Notes: generated from the sequence alone by a model not told the origin. A DNA stretch of 52,777 nt from an uncultured Terriglobales bacterium (GCA_955652395.1 CATPBJ010000102.1:1-52777), one strand, 5' to 3'; shown: positions 26,285 through 35,048, numbered from the stretch's first letter. Program-made: numbers and translations.

Positions 26285-26409
26285 CGCTGAAAACACTGGG
26301 AACCTCTCCGTCTGACCGCTGCTCCCGATATTTGGGATGCTGAAACCTGTAATTTCGTGCATCTAACCCTGATGGAATAGACTAACAAAAAGTGCGGGAG
26401 AATATCTGG

Positions 26410-27507
26410 ATGCCGATAGTCCGCAGGTTTCGGGGGTTTGCTGTCCCCATTTTGGCCACCGCCTGCTTGGCCAGTCCGCTCGCCGCCAGCCTGTTCTCCC
26501 CGGCTCTGGCCGTGGCCCAGCAGCTTCCGCACCTTGCCGGCACTCCAGATTCGGACAATCAGACCCAAGAAGACCAGCCCCAGGAGCGAGACCAGTCCGT
26601 CGGCACGCTGAAAGTCAACGTCAACGTCGTCCAGCTATTTTTCAACGTCAAAGACAAGAAAGGCGGGTTGATTCCGAGTCTGACCAAGGACGACTTCCAG
26701 GTCCTCGAAGACAGCAAACCTCAGACCATCAAGTATTTCACCGCCGAGTCCGATCTTCCCCTGACCCTGGGCATCCTGATCGATTCCAGCGGCAGCCAGC
26801 AAAGGGTCCTGGAGATGGAAAAAGAGGTTGGCGCCAACTTCCTGAGCGAGATTTTGCGGCCCAAGGACCTGGCGTTTGTCATCAGCTTTGACGTCGATTC
26901 CAACCTGTTGCAGGATTTCACCAACTCGTCACGCCGGCTGCGGGAGGCCCTCAACAGCGCACGCATTAATGCTCCTCCGTCCAGTTGCGGCGGTCTCCCC
27001 GGAGCGGGAGGCGGACCGTTGCCGTGCAGTTCCAATCCCAAAGGCACGGTGCTCTACGACACGGTCTATCTGGCCGCCCACGATCAACTCGCCAAAGAAG
27101 TAGGACGCAAGGCCATGATCCTGCTCACCGACGGAGAAGACCAGGGCAGTCAGCTCAAGATCAACGACGCGATTGAGGCCGCACAGAAGGCGGACTCCAT
27201 TTGCTATGTCCTGCTGATCGCCGATCGGGGCTTTTACGGCTTCGGTGGATACTCTGGCGACCGCGAAATGAAGAAGCTGGCGGCCGAGACCGGAGGCCGG
27301 GTCATCGATGTAGGGAACAAGTCCGACAAACTGAAGGAAGCCTTTGACCAGATCGCGCACGAACTGCGCAGCCAGTACAATGTCGGCTACACTCCCACCA
27401 ACGCTGCCCTGGACGGAACTTTCCGCAAAGTGGAAATCCACACCACCAAGAAGGACTACAAGATCCAGGCTCGGACCGGCTACTACGCGGTGCCAAAGAG
27501 GGACTAG
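26410..27507 (+). CDS. Secreted VWFA-related domain protein with intact MIDAS
   Basis: The protein has 365 residues. The start ATG 26410 follows GGGAG; a GTG at 26392 would add six residues. The signal sequence runs to about 36. The domain follows the family plan: 'VNVNVVQLFFNVKDKKGG', 'DDFQVLEDSKPQTIKYF', MIDAS 'LIDSSGSQQ', 'AMILLTDGEDQGSQ', and the terminal 'SQYNVGYTP' to 'ARTGYYAVP'. A Cys pair loop ('SSCGGLPGAGGGPLPCSS') is inserted before 'GTVLYDTVYLAA'. It is one of four paralogues here; the probable role is binding partner proteins or surface ligands in the cell envelope (inferred from VWA folds). It starts 125 bp from its divergent paralogue. Confidence 0.87.
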   Translation: MPIVRRFRGFAVPILATACLASPLAASLFSPALAVAQQLPHLAGTPDSDNQTQEDQPQERDQSVGTLKVNVNVVQLFFNVKDKKGGLIPSLTKDDFQVLEDSKPQTIKYFTAESDLPLTLGILIDSSGSQQRVLEMEKEVGANFLSEILRPKDLAFVISFDVDSNLLQDFTNSSRRLREALNSARINAPPSSCGGLPGAGGGPLPCSSNPKGTVLYDTVYLAAHDQLAKEVGRKAMILLTDGEDQGSQLKINDAIEAAQKADSICYVLLIADRGFYGFGGYSGDREMKKLAAETGGRVIDVGNKSDKLKEAFDQIAHELRSQYNVGYTPTNAALDGTFRKVEIHTTKKDYKIQARTGYYAVPKRD

Positions 27508-27957
27508 AAGCTCACTGCCCATCACTGCCCATCGGGTAAGAGTCGCCAGGTCGTGTAATCCGCGTTTACATCATTATGGGAGTTGCCGCGGCCGGCAAAC
27601 CAACAGATCCCTCTGCCTGCCGCTTCTCAGGGCCCACCCCTTTTGCCCGCCCATGCGGGTTATGTCCGGGTAGGTCGTCGGGCACAATCTTGAGGTGCCC
27701 GCGCAGCTTACTCGATGTGGATTTCGTTCAGGCTAGCCGCAACTCGGCGACAGGGATTGCGGTACAATCGCCAGCACTATTTGGGAACCTGCTGCACGAG
27801 TACACCGTGTAGAGAAATTTCTCTCAGGACGAGGGATGCGCCGGCTCCACTCGATCCGGGAAGTGGGCGCAACCTGGCTGCCGGTGCCGAAGAAAAGACT
27901 AGACTGTCCCGTTAGTGTCACCTTCTCACCTTCAGGGCCCGGAAGCTGGGAAAATAC
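27508..27957. other. 450-bp spacer, no intact gene; possible P-loop gene debris
   Basis: No convincing coding frame. At about 27568-27600 a plus-strand frame reads 'VYIIMGVAAAGK', like the P-loop start of a gluconokinase, and near 27690-27730 fragments such as 'NLEVPA' and 'DVDF' could be its end. The middle would have to be deleted, so this is only a weak suggestion. GAGAAATTTCTC near 27813 is a perfect palindrome. No terminator or promoter stands out. Confidence 0.3.
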
Positions 27958-28974
27958 ATGAAGATCGCCATTCTGGTTTTCAGCCTGGTCATCGCATTTT
28001 CGTCTGCGGTTTTTGCACCGACTCCGGCCAACATTATCTTTGACACCGACATGGGCAACGACGTCGATGACGCCCTGGCTCTCGCCATGCTGCACGCTTT
28101 CCAGAACCGTCATGAAGTCAACCTGCTGGCGGTGACCGTTACCAAGGACAACCGCTGGGCCGCGCCCTATGTGGACTTAGTCAATAGCTTCTACGGGCGT
28201 GCTGAGATCCCGATCGGCGCCGTGCGAAACGGAAAAACGCCAGAGTCGAATCCGATGATTCAGGTTCCCTCGGAGCGGCGCCGCCCGGACGGCAATTTCG
28301 TCTACCCGCACCGCATTTTGGATGGCGCCCAGGCGCCGGAGGCAGTTTCTCTCCTCCGCCAGACGCTTGCGAGGCAGATGGATGGGAGCGTCGTGATTGT
28401 GCAAGTGGGGTTCAGCACAAATCTCGCCCGGTTGCTCGAAACGAAGCCCGACGCGTCCAGCCCGGATGATGGGCCGACGCTTATCAGGAAGAAAGTCTGC
28501 TTACTGTCGGTGATGGCGGGGAATTTCGCCAACGGACAGCCCGAGTTCAACCTGGCGAAGGATGTGCCTTCCGCGGTAAGGCTCTTTCATGATTGGCCCA
28601 CTCCGATCGTGGTGAGCGGATTTGAAATCGGCACTGCCCTGCCGTTTCCGGCGGAGCGCATCGAACACGATTTCGCCTACGTGCAGGATCATCCCGTAGC
28701 CGAGGCCTATCGGTCCTACATGAAGATGCCTTACGACCGGCCCACGTGGGACCTGACAGCCGTGCTTTACGCGGTGCGTCCGGATGAAAAATATTTCTCG
28801 CTCTCACCCTCTGGAACGATCACCGTACTGCCCGACGGCAGTTCGCATTTCGAGCGGTCTCCGGGCGGACATCACCGCTATCTTGTTCTCAAGGATGAAC
28901 AGCGGGCGAGAACGCTGGAGGCGATGATCCTGCTCGCCAGCCAACCGCCTGCGAATTGCGGCCATCACCAGTGA
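27958..28974 (+). CDS. Secreted nucleoside hydrolase (IUNH family)
   Basis: The protein has 338 residues. Family members cleave the N-glycosidic bond of ribonucleosides. The calcium/ribose signature 'DTDMGNDVDDALAL' is exact at about residue 28-41, and the family end 'TWDLTAVLYAV' carries the late Asp of the calcium site. A signal peptide (about 1-20) points to the periplasm, and secreted versions are known from plant-surface and soil bacteria. It probably salvages nucleosides or sugars. GGGA precedes ATG 27958. It is a single gene. Confidence 0.9.
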   Translation: MKIAILVFSLVIAFSSAVFAPTPANIIFDTDMGNDVDDALALAMLHAFQNRHEVNLLAVTVTKDNRWAAPYVDLVNSFYGRAEIPIGAVRNGKTPESNPMIQVPSERRRPDGNFVYPHRILDGAQAPEAVSLLRQTLARQMDGSVVIVQVGFSTNLARLLETKPDASSPDDGPTLIRKKVCLLSVMAGNFANGQPEFNLAKDVPSAVRLFHDWPTPIVVSGFEIGTALPFPAERIEHDFAYVQDHPVAEAYRSYMKMPYDRPTWDLTAVLYAVRPDEKYFSLSPSGTITVLPDGSSHFERSPGGHHRYLVLKDEQRARTLEAMILLASQPPANCGHHQ

Positions 28975-29036
28975 CCCAATTACACCGGCAATCGCGGGAC
29001 AGCGGATTCATGGGGAAATTTTGAGGACAGAGGAAA

Positions 29037-29474
29037 TTACTCTTGCACGCGAGGGGTTTTCGCCCGGTCTTTCACTCTTATCACGAACTTCAGGCCCGAC
29101 CAGACTTCAGTCACCGCGCATACTTTGACATGCGCTAGACCTGCCCCCAAGCCGATCCTCATCACATCATTCTCGTTCAGGTCTGTGACTACGCCGGAAG
29201 TTTTCTTGGGCCAACTCACCCACAGCATTCCCGCTGGCGCTAACCGGCGCGCAAACCTGGGGAACTGTTCCTTCATGTCCGCCTGGCTCTTGAGGAAGAT
29301 CATGGCGAAGTCGAGCTGATCCTTACCATCCTGGCTATCCTTCACCAGCAGGCAGTCGGAAAGAGTTTCTTTCAACGCCGCCTTTACGTCGGCGGGCAAC
29401 TGGAAAAACGCGACCCGGAATTGCGGCTTGAGGCCAAGTTTTTTAGGAAGCGGGGTGCCGGAGTATCCTGCCAT
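29037..29474 (-). CDS. DUF3052 family protein
   Basis: The protein has 145 residues from ATG 29474. The sequence matches the small DUF3052 family: 'MAGYSGTPLPKKLGLKPQ', 'LDFAMIFLKSQADMKEQF', 'PAGMLWVSWPKKTSG' and 'LNENDVMRIGLGAGLAHVKV' with 'VWSGLKFVIR'. Function unknown; the pattern resembles a truncated nucleotide-binding alpha/beta fold. The open frame upstream (to 29777) overlaps the VWFA gene and is not used. The start lies 10 bp after the VWFA stop codon, so the two are probably co-transcribed. Confidence 0.85.
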   Translation of the reverse strand: MAGYSGTPLPKKLGLKPQFRVAFFQLPADVKAALKETLSDCLLVKDSQDGKDQLDFAMIFLKSQADMKEQFPRFARRLAPAGMLWVSWPKKTSGVVTDLNENDVMRIGLGAGLAHVKVCAVTEVWSGLKFVIRVKDRAKTPRVQE

Positions 29475-29484
29475 GCCAGGCGCC

Positions 29485-30636
29485 CTATCGCGTCGGCGCA
29501 TAGTACCCGCGCCGGCTGCGCACGCGCAGGCCTTTGTGGTTTTGCGCCAGGATCTCGATGGTGTGGAAACGGCCATCCGTCCGCAGGTCGACGGGGTTGT
29601 ACGAAAGGGCGTACTGGCTGCGCAATTCATCCTGGATTTCGACGAAGGCGTTGGCCACGTCGTTGAGCTGAAAGGGAAAGAAAGGGCGTCCACCAGTAGC
29701 GTCGGCGATGCGTTCCAGAACTTTGTCCCCGCTATGCCGGGCGCCGCCCGAGATATTGGTGCTGATGGTGTAGACAATCACTTCCGCGCGCTGCGCCATC
29801 TCGATAGCTTCCTCGCGGGTGACGTGGCTCATGTTGTCGTCACCATCGCTGAGCAGGATGATGGCGCGGCGTACCGGCCCGTTTCGTTGCTCCTTCAGCA
29901 GCTTGTCCCGGCAGGCATAATACAGCGCGTCGTACATGGCCGTACCGCCGCCCGGCCTGAGCGCGCGAACCCCGCGAGAAAGCGCTTCCGCATTGTCGGT
30001 GAAGTCCTGGGTGACTTCCGGTGTGACGTCGAAACCGACCACGAAGGCCGTGTCGTATCGAGGCCGTACTGTTTGGTTGAGGAACTCGATGGCCGACTCC
30101 TGCTCGAACTTGAAGCGGTCGCGCACCGAGTTACTGGCGTCCAACAGCAGCCCGACTTGAAGCGGCAGATCGGTCTCGTTGTGAAAGCTCCGGATTTGAC
30201 CGGCCGGTTTGCTATCGTCGAGTACCGAGAAATCGCTCTTCGCCATGTTCTTCACATAGCGGCCATGCCTGTCGGTAACTGTGAACACGACGTTCACCTC
30301 GTTCACCGTCTTGGTAATTGTGGTGGCAGCCTCATCAGGCGGATTTGGATCCTGGTCTGCCCTCCCCTGGGAAGAAGTGTTCGCTTGAGCAGTTCCGCCT
30401 TTGGCGGCGGGCTCGGCCGGAGGTGTGGTTTGCGATTTGGCCGACGCAGATGTGGTCGAGGTCTGCGGCGCGGCGCTCGCTGGTGGCGTGGCGGGCGCAG
30501 GTGGCTTGGGCTTGGTACGCTCTTGCTGGACCGCCGAGGGTGCTGAAGGCAACTCATTCGACCCGGTATTCTGGGCCAATACCACTGCCACGAACAAAAT
30601 GCTGCCCAGCAACAGGGTGATGCCGCGGAACTTCAT
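29485..30636 (-). CDS. Secreted VWFA-related domain protein
   Basis: The protein has 383 residues. A signal peptide ('ITLLLGSILFVAVVLAQ') leads into a Lys/Pro/Ala/Thr-rich linker to about residue 95 and then the VWFA-related domain: 'VNEVNVVFTVTDRHGRYV', 'DFSVLDDSKPAGQIRSF', MIDAS-like 'LLDASNSVRD' (DxSxS kept), 'RAIILLSDGDDNMSHV', 'RSQYALSYNP' and a terminal 'RSRRGYYAP'. It is the third paralogue within 6 kb. A DUF3052 gene follows it in the same transcript. Confidence 0.87.
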   Translation of the reverse strand: MKFRGITLLLGSILFVAVVLAQNTGSNELPSAPSAVQQERTKPKPPAPATPPASAAPQTSTTSASAKSQTTPPAEPAAKGGTAQANTSSQGRADQDPNPPDEAATTITKTVNEVNVVFTVTDRHGRYVKNMAKSDFSVLDDSKPAGQIRSFHNETDLPLQVGLLLDASNSVRDRFKFEQESAIEFLNQTVRPRYDTAFVVGFDVTPEVTQDFTDNAEALSRGVRALRPGGGTAMYDALYYACRDKLLKEQRNGPVRRAIILLSDGDDNMSHVTREEAIEMAQRAEVIVYTISTNISGGARHSGDKVLERIADATGGRPFFPFQLNDVANAFVEIQDELRSQYALSYNPVDLRTDGRFHTIEILAQNHKGLRVRSRRGYYAPTR

Positions 30637-30670
30637 GAGGCCTCAATTATAGCCTCAACATCGTCCCAGT

Positions 30671-31640
30671 TCACCCACTGAGTCTTCGCCGGAAATCGTC
30701 GAGTTCCGCAGGCAATGGGGCGGAGAAAGACAGCGGATCGCCGGTCCGCGGATGCTGAAACTGCAGCGTTGCCGCATGCAGAAAATTTCTGGAGAGAGAG
30801 AGGCGGCCGGCCTGTTTGCTCCAAAGTTCACGGGGGGCGCCGTACAGCGTGTCTCCCACGACCGGATGGCGCAGCGATGCGAGATGGACTCGAATCTGGT
30901 GGGTCCGGCCGGTGTCGATCCCCACTTCCAGCAGCGTGAATTTTCCATACTTGGAGTCGAGCCGGCGCTCGACCGTGTAGTGCGTGATGGCTTCGCGTCC
31001 ACCCGACCGCAGTGTCGTCATGCGAGTGCGCCGCACGCGGTCACGGCTGATACTGCTGCCGATGGTTCCGTGGTCCTGCTTCAACCAGCCATGCACCAGC
31101 GCGATGTACTTTTTCTTCACCTGCCGCCGCACGAACTGACTGGCCAGCCGGCGATGCGCTTCGTCGCTCTTGGCCACGACGAGCAGTCCGCTGGTGGCTT
31201 TATCCAGCCGATGCACGATCCCGGGACGCAGTTCTCCACCTACCGACGATAGCTGGCCAAAATGATGGAGCAGCGCATTCACCAGCGTGCCGCGATTACG
31301 TTCTTCTTCGGTCGCACCCGCCCCGGCATGCACCGTCATACCTGCCGGCTTGTTTACTACGGCAAGCTCGGCGTCTTCGAACACAATATCCAGCGGAATG
31401 TTCTCAGCCATGGCCCGCGGGGGGGGGCGACGCCGAAGCGAGCACAGTGACGCGCTCGCCACCGCGCAGCCGCAAAGATGCTCTGGCGGCCGAGTCATTG
31501 ACCAGCACCATTTGTTGAGCGATGAGTTGCTGCACCCGGGCGCGGCTGGTTTCGGGAAGCTGCGCCACTAGAAATTGGTCCAGCCGTTTACCAGCATCCT
31601 CCGCAACCGTGGAAATCAGGAGTGGAAATTGTTGAGGCAT
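30671..31640 (-). pseudogene. rluD: Large-subunit pseudouridine synthase RluD with frameshift in a C9 tract
   Basis: RluD modifies three uridines in helix 69 of 23S rRNA. The N-terminal S4 domain (31640 to about 31425, 'DAGKRLDQFLVAQLPETSRA') and the catalytic domain (31411-30671, with 'GIVHRLDKATSGLLVVAK' carrying the catalytic Asp, and 'GRTHQIRVHL') lie in different frames. The switch is at a run of nine C on the minus strand (31419-31427). Eight C would join them as '...SPPPRAMAENIPLDIVFEDAE', a normal RluD. An ATG at 31411 could allow internal initiation of the catalytic part. Either a sequencing error in the homopolymer or slippage-based on/off switching would explain it. It lies downstream of lgt. 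Confidence 0.88.
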
Positions 31641-31654
31641 GGAGACGCAAATGT

Positions 31655-31680
31655 AGGCGCGGGCGTCCCGCCCGTGCTCG
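31655..31680. repeat. Dispersed repeat (GGCGTCCCGCCC family)
   Basis: GGCGCGGGCGTCCCGCCCGT forms a GC hairpin (GGCGGGACGCCCGC on the other strand). It lies between lgt and rluD. Other members are at 5774, 5796 and about 33813. Confidence 0.6.
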
Positions 31681-31715
31681 TCGCCGCAGGGGACGATGGT
31701 TTTCTCGCTTAGCTG

Positions 31716-32519
31716 TCAGCGCTGCGCGTGGGCCGGAACCACTCTGGCGGACGACTTCAACCACCAGATCAGGCCGCCCGTGATCACCAGTGCGATAGAG
31801 ATCAACTGAGTTCCGGTCATGACTCCGCCGAAGACCTCACCGCGCCCGGGATCGTCGCGAATGAATTCCAGGAAATAGCGGGCGATGCCATAAAGAATGA
31901 AATAGGCCGCCAGCACCTGTCCATCGAACTTCTTGCGTTTGAAGAGCCACATCAGAACAAAAAAATTCGCCAGTTCCACCGCCGCTTCGAAAAGCTGAGT
32001 GGGCTCGAGCGGTATTCCCAGAGGCGTGTAGGAATTCAAATTGGCAATGGGGTTGGTGAAAGTCACGCCCCAGAAGTGATTGGTGGGCTTGCCATAGCAA
32101 CAGCCGGCGGCAAAGCATCCCACTCGTCCGATGGCGTGTCCCAAGGCAAGCCCGGGCGCGAAAGCATCCCAGGTCGCCAGCGGTGGCATATTGTGCTTGC
32201 GGATGTACCACACCGCCGCCACGGCCGCGCCGATCAGCCCTCCCGAGAAGACGCCCCCGGCTTGCATCGTCGACCAACTGAAGATGTCGCCTGGATGGGC
32301 GGAGTAGTAACCCCAGTCGTTGACGATGTACAAAATCTTGGCGCCGATAATGCCGCAAAGCACGACCAGAACGCCCAGGTTCCAGGCGTCGTCCGGATTG
32401 ATCCCTTGCCGGCTCGAGTTGCGGACGCTGATCCAGAGCCCGACCAGCACTCCGGTGGAAACCAACAGCCCGTAAGTGGGCAGGAAGAACTTGCCGATAT
32501 GAAAAAGTTGGGGAAACAC
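31716..32519 (-). CDS. lgt: Prolipoprotein diacylglyceryl transferase
   Basis: This inner-membrane enzyme transfers diacylglycerol from phosphatidylglycerol to the lipobox Cys of prolipoproteins, the first step of lipoprotein maturation. It has 267 residues and about seven membrane segments. The signature 'HAIGRVGCFAAGCCYGKP' (128-145) holds the essential Arg. Further family motifs are 'LPTYGLLVSTG', 'EPTQLFEAAVELANFF' and 'YGIARYFLEFIRDDPGR'. It starts with GTG. It lies upstream of the rluD gene and downstream of the 6S RNA candidate. A lipoprotein substrate is encoded at 41932. Confidence 0.96.
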   Translation of the reverse strand: MFPQLFHIGKFFLPTYGLLVSTGVLVGLWISVRNSSRQGINPDDAWNLGVLVVLCGIIGAKILYIVNDWGYYSAHPGDIFSWSTMQAGGVFSGGLIGAAVAAVWYIRKHNMPPLATWDAFAPGLALGHAIGRVGCFAAGCCYGKPTNHFWGVTFTNPIANLNSYTPLGIPLEPTQLFEAAVELANFFVLMWLFKRKKFDGQVLAAYFILYGIARYFLEFIRDDPGRGEVFGGVMTGTQLISIALVITGGLIWWLKSSARVVPAHAQR

Positions 32520-32602
32520 TAATGATCTAGATGCACGCCAAAGAGATTTTGTTACAGCTCAAGTTTAGCAGGAGCAGGCAGGGCGGGTGATTGGGAGATG
32601 AG

Positions 32603-32797
32603 AAGCCGACCCACTGTGCCGTGTGACGGGCCGAGAATGAACCCGTCGGTAGACGTTGGGCGCCCGCCGAGACCCTTTAGGCATCTCCGCATGGCGGAGC
32701 GCTGCACACCGGATCCTAGTTCGAGTCGAGCTCCCGTTCATTCAGCATTGGTTCAAAAATCGGTAACCGCCATCACCAACCCGGCAGGTCGGCTTTC
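32603..32797 (-). ncRNA. ssrS: Candidate 6S RNA
   Basis: A transcript of about 193 nt is closed by a long terminal stem: AAGCCGACC (32795-32787) pairs with GGTCGGCTT (32611-32603), extended by TGCCG with CGGCA after a small bulge. The central part is a loose region holding TTGAACCAATGCTGAATGAA, and GCGCTCC with GGAGATGCCTAAAG matches the 3' side pattern of proteobacterial 6S RNAs. The size (180-200 nt) and the position directly downstream of zapB-zapA, as with ygfE-ssrS in E. coli, agree. 6S RNA binds housekeeping RNA polymerase as an open-promoter mimic. No protein frame fits the region. Confidence 0.72.
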
Positions 32798-32804
32798 AGT
32801 CAGG

Positions 32805-32834
32805 ATGCTAGGGGAAACATCCCCGCATTGGCAA
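32805..32834 (-). promoter_or_regulatory. Promoter of the 6S RNA candidate
   Basis: On the minus strand TTGCCA (32829-32834, five of six consensus) and TAGCAT (32805-32810) are 18 bp apart. The predicted start falls at about 32797, exactly where the terminal stem begins. The spacer contains the palindrome GGGGATGTTTCCCC. Confidence 0.6.
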
Positions 32835-32923
32835 TAGGCAGGACGTAAAAAGATGGCAATCAGCTTGCCAGCGACTTTCGTAAGGGGGAACCTTCGAGCG
32901 GAATGGCCAGCCAGCAAGAATCA

Positions 32924-32958
32924 GGTGGGGACAGCCACCCTGATGGGGTGGCTCGAAG
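32924..32958. repeat. Palindromic unit (family B)
   Basis: GTGGGGACAGCC followed by AGCCACCC/GGGTGGCT arms about a short TGAT loop. It shares the GTGGGGACAGCC signature with the units at 13511 and 47303. It sits just past the zapA stop codon. Confidence 0.6.
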
Positions 32959-32978
32959 CGCCGCAAAAGTTTTACACT

Positions 32979-33314
32979 CTATCCAGCTCGCCGCTTTTCT
33001 TCCAGCACTTCATCCAGCGCGCGCGCGAGATGCTGCGCGCGGCGCAGATAGTCGCCCGATCCCACATCCTGGTTCCGTTTCACCAGGTGATACTCGTCGG
33101 CAATATTCAGCGCCGCCAGCACGGCCAGGCGTGCGGTATCCACGGTATGGGTCTGTTCCGCGACGGCCCGCATCTTGCCATCCACGTACTCAGCCAGCTT
33201 GAGAATGTATTCCGCATCCGAGCCCCGGAGATTGTAGGGCTGGTCGAAAATCTCCACCCGAACGGGATTATTGCTGGGATCCTTGATCGCGGTCTGCTTG
33301 GTGGCCGTTGCCAT
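32979..33314 (-). CDS. zapA: Cell division protein ZapA
   Basis: ZapA cross-links FtsZ filaments in the Z-ring. The protein has 111 residues: an N-terminal beta/alpha head ('VRVEIFDQPYNLRGSDAEYI') followed by a coiled-coil ('EYVDGKMRAVAEQT', 'LAVLAALNIADEYHLVK'). A short Lys/Thr-rich N-terminal tail precedes the head. It starts 34 bp after the zapB-like gene, and both are read towards the 6S RNA candidate. Confidence 0.9.
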   Translation of the reverse strand: MATATKQTAIKDPSNNPVRVEIFDQPYNLRGSDAEYILKLAEYVDGKMRAVAEQTHTVDTARLAVLAALNIADEYHLVKRNQDVGSGDYLRRAQHLARALDEVLEEKRRAG

Positions 33315-33348
33315 ACTGGTTTCTCCTCAGGACGGAGGTCGGACCGGA

Positions 33349-33645
33349 TCAGCTGACCGCCTGCTCCTCGGATATCGATTCGATTTGCGCCAACATCTTC
33401 TCGACCCGCCCACGGATTTCTTCCCGTTCCTTCCGCAAGCGCACCATTTCTCGGCGTAAACCTTCTACTTCTTCTTCGCGTTCCTCCAATTGCTGGCGCA
33501 GCCGCTGAGAATCCCGCTCCGCAACCGACCGGGCCTCTCGCGCCGACTTGTACAGCTCAATGGTGCGATAGACTTTCTCCTCGAGCGCCTGAAAATCGTC
33601 AGCCGGAACCTGGGCAGATACCCCTTCAGCCATTCTCACAGACAT
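33349..33645 (-). CDS. zapB: ZapB-like coiled-coil cell division protein
   Basis: The protein has 98 residues, almost all predicted coiled coil and very rich in Glu and Arg ('LRQQLEEREEEVEGLRREMV', 'EEIRGRVEKMLAQIESI'). The ending '...RV..ML..IE' is typical of the ZapB-like proteins found next to zapA. Its role is likely stabilising the Z-ring through ZapA. GGAGG lies upstream of ATG 33645. First gene of zapB-zapA-6S RNA. Confidence 0.8.
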   Translation of the reverse strand: MSVRMAEGVSAQVPADDFQALEEKVYRTIELYKSAREARSVAERDSQRLRQQLEEREEEVEGLRREMVRLRKEREEIRGRVEKMLAQIESISEEQAVS

Positions 33646-33769
33646 GGTGCCACCGCTTCCTCCAGAGAAATTGGGAACTTCAGCGCAGTATACCGCAGAA
33701 ACCTGTGAATGAATCAGATGCTTGCAGGGGTCTTGCCGGTTGGTTTGCCCGGTCAGTGGAGCGTTGCGT

Positions 33770-33838
33770 TCCTTCGACTTCGCTCAAGGACAGGCTCGCC
33801 GGTTGTCACCAGGCGCGTCCCGCCCTCACCGGGTAGCT
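33770..33838. repeat. Dispersed repeat between zapB and an aminotransferase gene
   Basis: CTTCGACTTCGCTCAAGGAC (33774-33793) is a widespread intergenic motif of GC-rich environmental genomes. It is followed by GCGTCCCGCCCTCACC (33815 onwards), a member of the GGCGTCCCGCCC family. Confidence 0.5.
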
Positions 33839-33845
33839 CGAGCTT

Positions 33846-35048
33846 TTACTTCCGCGCTCGCAACTTTCGCAAGCGCCTTCCGGCTTCGTCCAACGTCTCG
33901 TCGCGCTTGCAAAATGCAAATCGCACTTGCTGCGCCCCGTCCCGCGCGTCGTTGTGGAAGCTCGATCCCGGGACCGTCGCCACTCCAATGTCTTTCACCA
34001 GATATTTCGTAAACTCGAGATCATTCGCGAAGCCGAACCCGCTGATGTCAGTCATCACGTAGTACGCGCCGCGCGGAAGAAAGCAGCGGAACCCAGCTTC
34101 GGTCAGAACCGGGACCAGCCGGTCGCGCCGCTTGCGGTACCCTTCAGCCAATCCCTGGTAATAGCTCGGCGGCAGACCGAGTGCCGATGCTCCCGCCTCC
34201 TGCAATGGCGCCGGAGCGCCCACGGTCAAAAAATCGTGCACCTTGCGAATCGCATCCGTGATGGCGGGCGGAGCCACGGCCCATCCCACCCGCCAACCGG
34301 TCACGCTGTAGGTCTTCGACAAGCCGTTGATCGTGATGGTGCGCTCGCGCATGCCGTCGAGTGCTGCCATGGAAATGTGCTGCGTGCCGTCATAGAGAAT
34401 GTGTTCGTAAATTTCATCCGTGATGGCGAGCACGTTGAACTCCACGCAAAGGTCGCGGATCAGTTCGAGTTCGCTTCGCGTGAACACCTTGCCGGTGGGA
34501 TTGTTCGGCGTATTTACGATGATGGCCTTGGTGTGATTGTGAAACGCGGCCCGCAGTTCGCGTTCGTCGAACGTCCATTCGCCGTCCGGCGTGGCCGGCG
34601 GACGCAGCCTCACAAAGCGTGGCTGGGCCCCGGAAAGAATCGCATCGGGCCCGTAGTTTTCGTAGAACGGTTCGAAGATGACGACCTCATCGCCGGCGTT
34701 GCACACCGCCAGCAGGGTCGAGATCATGGTCTCGGTCGAACCGCAGCAAACCGTGATTTCGCGATCCGGATCGACCGCGATGCCTTGCCACACTTGCATC
34801 TGCCGGGCAACGGCCTGGCGCAGGTTCTTCGCGCCCCAGGTGATGGCGTACTGATTGATGTCGGCCGCAATCGCGTCCTGCGCCGCAAGCTTGATCTCCG
34901 CCGGAGCGGGGAAATCGGGAAAGCCCTGCGACAGGTTCACGGCGCCCTGCAGCATGGCCTGGCGCGTCATCTCGCGAATCACTGACTCAGTGAAGTGTGC
35001 GACCCGCCCACTGAGAAAAGATTTCTGCTGGATGGCCGTGTCTGCCAT
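33846..35048 (-). CDS. Class I/II PLP-dependent aminotransferase
   Basis: The protein has 400 residues of fold-type I. Signatures: 'LSQGFPDFPAPAEIKLAAQD', 'GSTETMISTLLAVCNAGDEV', 'IIVNTPNNPTGKV', the PLP lysine in 'INGLSKTYSVTGWRVGW', and the C-terminal 'RFAFCKRDETLDEA'. The 'QGFPDF' opening and 'FEPFYENYGPD' match the kynurenine/methionine aminotransferase group (YbdL/KAT-like). The exact donor is uncertain. It probably feeds amino-acid or methionine salvage metabolism. Single gene with ATG start. Confidence 0.9.
   Translation of the reverse strand: MADTAIQQKSFLSGRVAHFTESVIREMTRQAMLQGAVNLSQGFPDFPAPAEIKLAAQDAIAADINQYAITWGAKNLRQAVARQMQVWQGIAVDPDREITVCCGSTETMISTLLAVCNAGDEVVIFEPFYENYGPDAILSGAQPRFVRLRPPATPDGEWTFDERELRAAFHNHTKAIIVNTPNNPTGKVFTRSELELIRDLCVEFNVLAITDEIYEHILYDGTQHISMAALDGMRERTITINGLSKTYSVTGWRVGWAVAPPAITDAIRKVHDFLTVGAPAPLQEAGASALGLPPSYYQGLAEGYRKRRDRLVPVLTEAGFRCFLPRGAYYVMTDISGFGFANDLEFTKYLVKDIGVATVPGSSFHNDARDGAQQVRFAFCKRDETLDEAGRRLRKLRARK

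Noticed and set aside
29428-30546. 372-codon plus-strand frame opposite the VWFA gene at 29485
   Set aside because: Ends in Arg/Gly-rich low complexity and mirrors the Pro/Ala linker of the true gene.
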